A stretch of 15,858 bases of DNA, from contig NZ_CAJLNI010000036.1 of the NCBI RefSeq assembly GCF_905207935.1, forward strand, positions 1-15,858. Direction: 5' to 3'. Below are positions 8,363-13,239 of this stretch, one piece after another. The notes under the pieces are model-generated. The model was not told the origin of the DNA. It worked only from the letters and a program-made list of their open reading frames with translations, and did not search any database. The stretch comes from an uncultured Haemophilus sp. Its GTDB lineage: Bacteria > Pseudomonadota > Gammaproteobacteria > Enterobacterales > Pasteurellaceae. The translations under genes were made by a program, and so were the position numbers. Position 1 is the first letter of the stretch. Each line of letters opens with the position of its first letter.

Positions 8363-8383
8363 AAAAATAGATTGTACGAAAAA

Positions 8384-9172
8384 TTATTCTTCGCCTAATT
8401 CGCCCATTGCAGTGATGCTGAAACCTGCATCTACGTGAACGATTTCACCGGTAATACCAGATGCTAAATCAGAGCATAAGAATGCTGCTGAGTTACCCAC
8501 ATCTTCGATAGTAACAGTGCGGCGTAACGCTGCGGTTTTCTCAAATGCAGAAAGCATTTTCTTGAAGTTTTTAATACCTGATGCTGCTAAGGTACGGATT
8601 GGACCCGCAGAGATCGCATTCACACGAATCCCTTCTTTACCTAAATCAGCCGCCATCACGCGCGTTGCCGCTTCAAGAGACGCTTTCGCTAAACACATGA
8701 CGTTGTAGTTAGGAATTGCGCGCTCAGCACCTAAGTAAGAAAGTGTTAATAACGCTGCATTTGGATTTAAGTAAGGACGTGCCGCTTGTGCCATCGCAAC
8801 GAAACTGAATGCACTGATGTCGTGAGCGATACGGTAGCCTTCACGCGTTGCTGCGTTTACGTAATCACCATCTAATTGGTCGCCTGGTGCGAATGCGATA
8901 GCATGTACGAAACCATCAAATTTTTCCCAACGTTTGCTTAATTCAGCAAAGCAGTTTTGGATGCTTTCATCGGTCGCTACGTCTAAAGGTAATACGATGT
9001 CAGAACCAAATTCTTTTGCAAATTCTTCTACGCGTGGTTGTAATTTATCGTTTAAATAAGTGAAAGCAAGTTCAGCGCCTTGTTCTTTCATTGCTTTTGC
9101 AATCCCGTAAGCGATAGAACGGTTGCTTGCAAGACCTGTTACTAAAATACGTTTACTAGTTAAGAGACCCAT
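8384..9172 (-). CDS. fabI: Enoyl-[acyl-carrier-protein] reductase (NADH), FabI
   Basis: FabI catalyses the last reduction of each round of type II fatty acid elongation (trans-2-enoyl-ACP to acyl-ACP). The protein is an atypical short-chain dehydrogenase of 262 residues, the same length as E. coli FabI. The cofactor region starts MGLLTSKRILVTGLASNRSI; the active site has Tyr146, Tyr156 and Lys163 (LSYLGAE...NYNVMCLAK). I use the ATG at 9172, not the upstream one at 9241: it matches the family start, AGGAAAAAAT lies just before it, and the longer version would run through the promoter. Relative to E. coli, residue 93 (a triclosan-resistance site) is Ala instead of Gly, and residue 160 is Cys instead of Gly. 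Ala at 93 is found in other FabI proteins, so neither change by itself shows resistance. A terminator follows the gene. Confidence 0.97.
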   Translation of the reverse strand: MGLLTSKRILVTGLASNRSIAYGIAKAMKEQGAELAFTYLNDKLQPRVEEFAKEFGSDIVLPLDVATDESIQNCFAELSKRWEKFDGFVHAIAFAPGDQLDGDYVNAATREGYRIAHDISAFSFVAMAQAARPYLNPNAALLTLSYLGAERAIPNYNVMCLAKASLEAATRVMAADLGKEGIRVNAISAGPIRTLAASGIKNFKKMLSAFEKTAALRRTVTIEDVGNSAAFLCSDLASGITGEIVHVDAGFSITAMGELGEE

Positions 9173-9208
9173 ATTTTTTCCTATGTTTGAGTTAAAAAAA
9201 TCGACGAG

Positions 9209-9237
9209 ATTATACTTGTTTTGTATGCTTTCGGCAA
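9209..9237 (-). promoter_or_regulatory. Sigma70-type promoter of fabI
   Basis: On the minus strand TTGCCG (9232-9237) and a perfect TATAAT (9209-9214) are separated by 17 nt. Transcription should start near 9202, leaving a leader of about 30 nt with AGGAAA before the fabI ATG. No regulator operator is obvious. Confidence 0.8.
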
Positions 9238-9257
9238 TCAATCACACTTTGTACCAG

Positions 9258-10013
9258 TTACGCCGGGTTATCAATATCTTTAAATTCTACATCCAAGCCA
9301 TATTCAGCCGCTAGCCATTCACCTAATGCTTTGATACCGTAGCGTTCAGTCGCATGATGACCCGCCGCAAAGAAATGAATACCTTGCTCACGAGCAGAGT
9401 GAATTGTTTGCTCTGAAACCTCACCAGTAATAAAGGCATCACAACCTTGTGCTGCTGCTAAATCAATATAGCCTTGTCCGCCACCGGTACAAATGCCAAT
9501 TTTACGGATTAAGTGCGGTCCGTTTTCGGTGCAAATTAACGGTTTGCGTTGAAGCACTTGTTCAATACGTTGCGCAAACTCTTCAGCGGTAACGGGCTCT
9601 TTTAACGTTCCCCAAACAGGAATGCTAGTTGAGCCATTTTCTAAAGGTTGAAGATCGCCAATCCCTAATAACTGAGCAAGTTTTGCATTGTTGCCTAATT
9701 CTGGGTGAACATCCAGAGGCAAGTGGTAGCCGTATAAATTGATATCATTCACAAGCAACGTTTTGATGCGTTTGCCTTTCATGCCGCGAATACATGGATT
9801 TTCACTTTTCCAAAAATAGCCGTGGTGGACAAGCACCGCATCAGCTTGTTGTGCAACGGCATAATCAATCAAAGCTTGGCTTGCGGTGACACCCGTGATG
9901 ATCTTTTTGATCTCTGATTTGCCTTCTACTTGCAAACCGTTAGGGGCGTAATCATTTATTCTGTCTGTGCTAAGTTTTTCGTTTAGTAAACGTTCAAGTT
10001 CTAGATTGTTCAT
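9258..10013 (-). CDS. Nif3/YbgI family dinuclear metal-binding protein (DUF34)
   Basis: This is a cytoplasmic protein of the widely conserved Nif3-like family (E. coli YbgI), which forms hexameric rings with a two-metal site. It is often labelled 'GTP cyclohydrolase 1 type 2', but the physiological reaction is not settled. The protein has 251 residues. Metal ligands match E. coli YbgI: His63 and His64 (VHHGYFW), Asp101 (LPLDVHPELGNN), then His219 and Glu223 (GHHATERYG). The C-terminus FKDIDNPA also matches. Two adjacent ATGs occur (10016 and 10013); the second aligns with the YbgI start. No clear Shine-Dalgarno is seen, only a pyrimidine-rich stretch. It lies 85 nt upstream of the fabI start on the same strand. 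Its own promoter is not evident; it may depend on the unusual hairpin-bearing leader upstream. Confidence 0.92.
   Translation of the reverse strand: MNNLELERLLNEKLSTDRINDYAPNGLQVEGKSEIKKIITGVTASQALIDYAVAQQADAVLVHHGYFWKSENPCIRGMKGKRIKTLLVNDINLYGYHLPLDVHPELGNNAKLAQLLGIGDLQPLENGSTSIPVWGTLKEPVTAEEFAQRIEQVLQRKPLICTENGPHLIRKIGICTGGGQGYIDLAAAQGCDAFITGEVSEQTIHSAREQGIHFFAAGHHATERYGIKALGEWLAAEYGLDVEFKDIDNPA
9511..9519 (+). repeat. DNA uptake signal sequence (USS), within the Nif3-family gene
   Basis: Perfect AAGTGCGGT inside the Nif3-family coding region. Confidence 0.9.
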
Positions 10014-10058
10014 CATTTTTGAGAGAAAAGAAAAAGGTGAGATATGGTAAGAGATTTC

Positions 10059-10151
10059 AAAAAAAATGGCTAGTGCAAAAGGAGTGGGGGGAATGCACTA
10101 GCCAGTAGTGTGTTTGTCATAACACAAGTTTACTATCTAAAACCTTAAAAC
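10059..10151 (-). ncRNA. Candidate small RNA (or attenuated leader of the Nif3-family gene)
   Basis: A minus-strand unit of about 93 nt in the lpxL to Nif3-gene gap. It starts about 7 nt after a perfect TATAAT. It contains a small hairpin (TGTGTT / AACACA, loop ATGACA, about 10111-10128). It ends with an 11-bp perfect stem (TGGCTAGTGCA / TGCACTAGCCA, 10067-10104) followed by eight T residues. The terminator loop is TTCCCCCCACTCCTTT, C-rich and containing an anti-Shine-Dalgarno-like ACUCCUU. Promoter, compact structure and terminal U-run are the anatomy of a Hfq-type sRNA. It also contains an ATG-to-TAG frame (MTNTLLASAFPPLLLH) whose stop lies in the terminator stem, but it has no ribosome-binding site. 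Alternatively, transcription reads through to the Nif3-family gene, 46 nt further on. I do not recognise it as a named RNA. Confidence 0.5.
10067..10104 (-). terminator. Strong 11-bp hairpin plus 8-U intrinsic terminator
   Basis: The arms at 10067-10077 and 10094-10104 are perfectly complementary around a 16-nt loop. The eight plus-strand A residues at 10059-10066 supply the minus-strand U-run. It is the strongest hairpin in the window, and it lies about 160 nt past the lpxL stop, with another terminator-like repeat in between. Confidence 0.75.
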
Positions 10152-10157
10152 GAGTTC

Positions 10158-10185
10158 ATTATATATTTAATTATATAAAGATCAA
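10158..10185 (-). promoter_or_regulatory. Candidate promoter of the small RNA / Nif3-gene leader
   Basis: On the minus strand TTGATC (10180-10185) lies 16 nt before a perfect TATAAT (10158-10163). The surrounding DNA is very AT-rich, so some match is expected by chance. The position, just after an lpxL terminator-like repeat and before the strong hairpin, favours a real promoter. Confidence 0.5.
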
Positions 10186-10186
10186 G

Positions 10187-10215
10187 AAAAAAATAAGGAA
10201 ATTTTCCTTATTTTT
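10187..10215 (-). terminator. AT-rich inverted repeat, probable lpxL terminator
   Basis: AAAAATAAGGAAA pairs perfectly with TTTCCTTATTTTT (one base between the arms; a few closing pairs would open as the loop). On the minus strand it ends in seven T residues. It begins about 48 nt after the lpxL stop. Only two G-C pairs make it weak, and it could act on both strands. Confidence 0.5.
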
Positions 10216-10255
10216 CGATATGTCGTTTTAGTATTCAAAAACAGATAAAAAATCA

Positions 10256-10264
10256 ACCGCACTT
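10256..10264 (-). repeat. DNA uptake signal sequence (USS), overlapping the lpxL stop
   Basis: Perfect ACCGCACTT on the plus strand; on the minus strand the core is followed by the expected AT-rich flanking tracts. It overlaps the lpxL stop codon. Confidence 0.9.
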
Positions 10265-11198
10265 ATGAATACAAACTTGGCTCATCTTCAGTTGGACGCG
10301 TTTTAAATCGGCGGTGTAACCACATGTATTGTTCCACGCCTTTTAAGATTTCTTTTTCCACAACTTTATTCATTCTTGCAGCGATTGCTGTTTCATCTGA
10401 AAGATCGGAAAAATCCACTGGTGGAGAAATACTGACCGTATAGCCTGAGCCGTCTTTATTACGCAATGGAGCAAAAGGGACAACTTTACAATTTGGTGCA
10501 GATTTAAGCAGATAATAACTGCCTGTCGTAGTTGCGGCTTCTTTTACTGCAAAGAAAGGCACAAATACCGCATTTTTTCTGCCGTAATCGTGATCGGGCG
10601 CATACCAAATGGTTTCACCTTTACGTAAGGCTTTGAGCATACCACGCAGATCTTTTCGATTCAGCATGTCTTTGTTTGAACGTAAGCGACCTTTGATTTG
10701 TAACCAATCCAATACAGGATTGTCATTGGGACGATAAACGCCTACGCCAGGATGATGTAAGCCCACAATACGCGCGCCTAATTCAAGTGTAAGAAAATGG
10801 ACGCCTACAAATATGATGCCGTCTTTGGCGTTTTCTTTTAAATAATTTAACCCTTCAATTTTTGACCATTTTTTGATGCGAGCATCAGACCAAAACCATG
10901 CCATGCCGGTTTCAATAATCGCCATCCCAATAGCACGTAAGTTTTCTTGCAAAATAGCTTCACGTTCTTGATCGGGCATTTCAGGGAAGCAGAGCTCAAG
11001 ATTTCGACGGGCAATCGCCGCACGACGTTTTCCCACTTTTAATTTTGAGAAAAGCAAGCCTAAGCCATTGCCGATATGACGTAGAATTGGATAGGGAAGT
11101 AACAAAAGGCTTCGCCAAATCGCCACACCAAGCCAAAATCCCCAGTATTTAGGGGCTAGAAAGTGCGGTTGAAATTGAGGGAGTTTTTCGTTTTTCAT
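10263..11198 (-). CDS. lpxL: Lipid A biosynthesis late acyltransferase (LpxL/HtrB)
   Basis: This inner-membrane enzyme adds a secondary acyl chain from acyl-ACP to the Kdo-lipid A precursor. Its Haemophilus ortholog, HtrB, is needed for full lipooligosaccharide acylation. The protein has 311 residues, the size I recall for H. influenzae HtrB. A hydrophobic N-terminal stretch (about 19-51) probably anchors it. The acyltransferase H-X4-E motif is His134...Glu139 (VGVHFLTLEL), with further conserved GVYRPNDNP (152-160) and APDHDYGRKNAVFVPFF (200-216). The start at 11198 matches the recalled family start MKNEKLPQFQPHFLAPKYW. It is divergent from hldE across 97 bp; both act on lipooligosaccharide, and the same pairing is known from H. 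influenzae. LpxL is favoured over LpxM or LpxP by the overall sequence. Confidence 0.93.
   Translation of the reverse strand: MKNEKLPQFQPHFLAPKYWGFWLGVAIWRSLLLLPYPILRHIGNGLGLLFSKLKVGKRRAAIARRNLELCFPEMPDQEREAILQENLRAIGMAIIETGMAWFWSDARIKKWSKIEGLNYLKENAKDGIIFVGVHFLTLELGARIVGLHHPGVGVYRPNDNPVLDWLQIKGRLRSNKDMLNRKDLRGMLKALRKGETIWYAPDHDYGRKNAVFVPFFAVKEAATTTGSYYLLKSAPNCKVVPFAPLRNKDGSGYTVSISPPVDFSDLSDETAIAARMNKVVEKEILKGVEQYMWLHRRFKTRPTEDEPSLYS
11161..11169 (+). repeat. DNA uptake signal sequence (USS), within lpxL 5' end
   Basis: Perfect AAGTGCGGT followed by TGAAATTGAGG and a T-rich tract, a good match to the extended uptake signal. It encodes residues near the LpxL N-terminus. Confidence 0.9.
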
Positions 11199-11227
11199 AA
11201 TTCTTTTCTGGTTAGTTCGGCGTGTAG

Positions 11228-11256
11228 TTTATCGCAAATTTGAGTTGTGGTAAAAT
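11228..11256 (+). promoter_or_regulatory. Candidate hldE promoter in the shared lpxL-hldE region
   Basis: TAAAAT at 11251-11256 is a good -10 box. The best -35 at 17-nt spacing, TTTATC (11228-11233), is poor. On the opposite strand TTTACC and TAAACT at 17-nt spacing could serve lpxL and would overlap this site, so the two genes may compete for polymerase. Confidence 0.45.
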
Positions 11257-11295
11257 TGCGCCAAATTTTTATTATTCCAACAGAGAGATTTCAAA

Positions 11296-12726
11296 ATGGC
11301 TCAATATTCTGCCAATTTTAATCAAGCAAAAGTATTAGTGTTAGGCGATGTGATGCTTGACCGTTACTGGTTTGGTGCAACTAATCGTATTTCACCGGAA
11401 GCACCGGTTCCTGTGGTTCGTGTACAAGATAATGAAGAGCGTGCAGGTGGTGCAGCAAACGTGGCAATGAATATTGCTTCTCTTAATGTACCTGTTCAAA
11501 TTTTAGGTTTAATTGGTCAAGATGAAACAGGTGCAGCCTTAACCAATTTATTACAACATCAAAAAATTGATTGTAATTTTGTGGCATTGGATACTCACCC
11601 AACTATTACGAAATTACGCATTTTGTCTCGTCACCAACAATTACTTCGTTTGGATTTTGAAGAAGATTTCCAAAATGTGGAATGTCATGAGTTGCTTGCG
11701 AAATTAGAAGCAGAAGTGAAAAACTTTGGTGCGTTAGTGCTTTCTGATTATGGTAAAGGCACGTTAAAAGATGTGCAAAAAATGATTCAAATTGCACGCA
11801 AAGCAAACGTACCAGTCTTGATCGATCCAAAAGGCACAGATTTTGAGCGTTATCGTGGTGCGACTTTACTGACGCCAAATATGTCTGAGTTTGAAGCCGT
11901 AGTGGGTAAATGTGCTTCTGAAGAAGAGATCATTGAAAAAGGCTTAAAATTAATTTCAGACATTGAATTGACCGCACTTTTAGTGACTCGCTCTGAAAAA
12001 GGCATGACATTACTTCGTCCAAATCAAGAACCGTTCCATTTACCAACCGTTGCCAAAGAAGTATTCGATGTAACAGGTGCGGGTGATACGGTAATCAGTG
12101 TCTTAGCTACTGCACTTGCAGATGGTCGTTCTTTTGAAGAATCTTGCTATTTAGCTAATGTGGCGGCAGGTATTGTGGTGGGCAAATTAGGTACATCAAC
12201 GGTTTCTACTGTGGAATTAGAGAATGCGATCCATGGACGTTCAGAAACCGGCTTCGGTATTATGTCAGAAAGCCAATTAAAAATTGCCGTAGATCATGCT
12301 AAAGCACGTGGTGAGAAAATTGTGATGACAAATGGTTGTTTTGACATTCTTCACCCTGGCCATGTGTCTTATTTAGAAAATGCTCGCAAACTTGGCGATC
12401 GTTTAATTGTTGCCGTGAATACGGATGATTCAGTCAAACGCTTAAAAGGTGAAAGTCGTCCAATTAACAATCTGAATGCACGTATGGCAGTATTGGCAGG
12501 TTTAGCTTCAGTGGATTGGGTGGTCTCTTTTGATGAAGATACACCACAACGTTTAATTGGTGAGATTTTACCGGATTTATTGGTGAAAGGCGGCGATTAC
12601 AAACCTGAAGAGATTGCAGGCAGTAAAGAAGTGTGGGCGAATGGTGGCGATGTTCGTGTATTGAATTTCGAAAATGGTTGTTCAACCACAAACGTAATTG
12701 AAAAAATTAAAGCGCTGAAAGATTAA
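11296..12726 (+). CDS. hldE: Bifunctional heptose 7-phosphate kinase / heptose 1-phosphate adenylyltransferase
   Basis: HldE carries out two steps of ADP-L-glycero-D-manno-heptose synthesis for the lipooligosaccharide inner core: phosphorylation of heptose 7-phosphate at C1, and later transfer of AMP to heptose 1-phosphate. The protein has 476 residues (E. coli 477). Residues 1 to about 320 are a PfkB/ribokinase domain, with the GGAANVAMN signature (51-59) and catalytic Asp264 in DVTGAGDT. Residues from about 343 are a nucleotidyltransferase domain with TNGCFDILHPGH, whose HPGH is 353-356. Both halves are intact. The start at 11296 gives the standard N-terminus; GAGAGA upstream is a modest ribosome-binding site. 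It was formerly called rfaE. It stands alone, divergent from lpxL and followed by rpsO with its own promoter. Confidence 0.97.
   Translation: MAQYSANFNQAKVLVLGDVMLDRYWFGATNRISPEAPVPVVRVQDNEERAGGAANVAMNIASLNVPVQILGLIGQDETGAALTNLLQHQKIDCNFVALDTHPTITKLRILSRHQQLLRLDFEEDFQNVECHELLAKLEAEVKNFGALVLSDYGKGTLKDVQKMIQIARKANVPVLIDPKGTDFERYRGATLLTPNMSEFEAVVGKCASEEEIIEKGLKLISDIELTALLVTRSEKGMTLLRPNQEPFHLPTVAKEVFDVTGAGDTVISVLATALADGRSFEESCYLANVAAGIVVGKLGTSTVSTVELENAIHGRSETGFGIMSESQLKIAVDHAKARGEKIVMTNGCFDILHPGHVSYLENARKLGDRLIVAVNTDDSVKRLKGESRPINNLNARMAVLAGLASVDWVVSFDEDTPQRLIGEILPDLLVKGGDYKPEEIAGSKEVWANGGDVRVLNFENGCSTTNVIEKIKALKD
11971..11979 (-). repeat. DNA uptake signal sequence (USS), within hldE
   Basis: Perfect ACCGCACTT on the plus strand (AAGTGCGGT on minus), within the kinase domain coding region of hldE. 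Confidence 0.9.
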
Positions 12727-12753
12727 TTTATTAAGGAATGAGTAGAATAAAGC

Positions 12754-12782
12754 TTGCCTTTATCCTGCTCAATCGTTAAAAT
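12754..12782 (+). promoter_or_regulatory. Sigma70-type promoter of rpsO
   Basis: TTGCCT (12754-12759) and TAAAAT (12777-12782) are spaced by exactly 17 nt. Transcription should begin near 12789, giving a leader of about 68 nt before rpsO. Confidence 0.7.
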
Positions 12783-12785
12783 TCA

Positions 12786-12856
12786 GGCTCCTTGTCATCG
12801 CTGAGTTAGAGATCGGCGAATGATGTATTAATAACACTACCTTTTAGGAGTAAAAA
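12786..12856 (+). promoter_or_regulatory. Structured rpsO leader, possible S15 autoregulatory element
   Basis: The leader holds a stem CATCGCTGA / TCGGCGaATG with one bulged base, a U-G pair and an 8-nt loop. CTCCT near the 5' end (12788-12792) can pair with the Shine-Dalgarno AGGAG (12846-12850). S15 represses its own translation through 5'-leader RNA structures in several bacteria, which makes this a sensible candidate. The exact fold and the S15 contact are inferred. Confidence 0.45.
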
Positions 12857-13126
12857 ATGTCTCTAAGTACTGAAAAAAAAGCAGCAATCGTTGCTGAATT
12901 TGGTCGCGATGCGAAAGATACTGGTTCTTCTGAAGTTCAAATCGCATTATTAACTGCACAAATCAACCACTTACAAGCTCACTTCGCTGAGCACAAAAAA
13001 GACCACCATGGTCGTCGTGGTTTATTACGTATGGTTTCTCGTCGTCGTAAACTTTTAGACTACTTAAAACGTACTGATCTTGCTTTATACCAAAGCACTA
13101 TCGCTCGTTTAGGTTTACGTCGCTAA
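12857..13126 (+). CDS. rpsO: 30S ribosomal protein S15
   Basis: S15 is a primary 16S rRNA-binding protein of the small-subunit platform and also contributes to an intersubunit bridge. It has 89 residues, the usual length. Family segments include TGSSEVQIALLTAQI (22-36), the basic HKKDHHGRRGLLRMVSRRRK region and LLDYLKRTD. The start has a strong AGGAG six bases upstream. It has its own promoter and leader, and an intrinsic terminator 22 nt after the stop, so it is probably monocistronic here. In many gamma-proteobacteria rpsO is followed by pnp; that is not so in this window, where the next gene is the convergent prlC. Confidence 0.99.
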   Translation: MSLSTEKKAAIVAEFGRDAKDTGSSEVQIALLTAQINHLQAHFAEHKKDHHGRRGLLRMVSRRRKLLDYLKRTDLALYQSTIARLGLRR

Positions 13127-13148
13127 TTTTTATTACGATAGTAAAAAT

Positions 13149-13178
13149 AAAAGCCTTCGGATTACCGAGGGCTTTTTT
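13149..13178 (+). terminator. Rho-independent terminator of rpsO
   Basis: AAAAGCCTTCGG pairs with CCGAGGGCTTTT around the loop ATTA (one internal T-G pair). It is followed by further T residues. It starts 22 nt after the rpsO stop. Confidence 0.92.
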
Positions 13179-13198
13179 ATTTTCTGCATATTAGAAAA

Positions 13199-13233
13199 AT
13201 AAAAAACGGTCAAAAATTTGACCGCTCTTTTTT
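13199..13233. terminator. Bidirectional terminator between rpsO and prlC
   Basis: CGGTCAAA / TTTGACCG form a perfect 8-bp dyad (13207-13224), with an A-run on the left and a T-run on the right, so it can stop transcription from both sides. It begins 16 nt after the prlC stop codon. It looks like the common Haemophilus terminator made of two head-to-head uptake signals, but both signals have decayed. Confidence 0.85.
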
Positions 13234-13239
13234 TAGTTA

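Noticed and set aside
9173..9241. Longer FabI with 23 extra N-terminal residues
   Set aside because: The extension covers a consensus promoter and a Shine-Dalgarno, and FabI normally starts at the MGLLTSKR methionine.
10066..10101. Plus-strand mini-frame MASAKGVGGMH in the lpxL to Nif3-gene gap
   Set aside because: It exists only because the hairpin arms are mirror images; there is no Shine-Dalgarno and no downstream partner.
10168..10185. FNR-like site (TTGAT half-site) near the candidate sRNA promoter
   Set aside because: The second half-site matches only 3 of 5 bases, and the centre falls near -28 rather than the usual -41.5.
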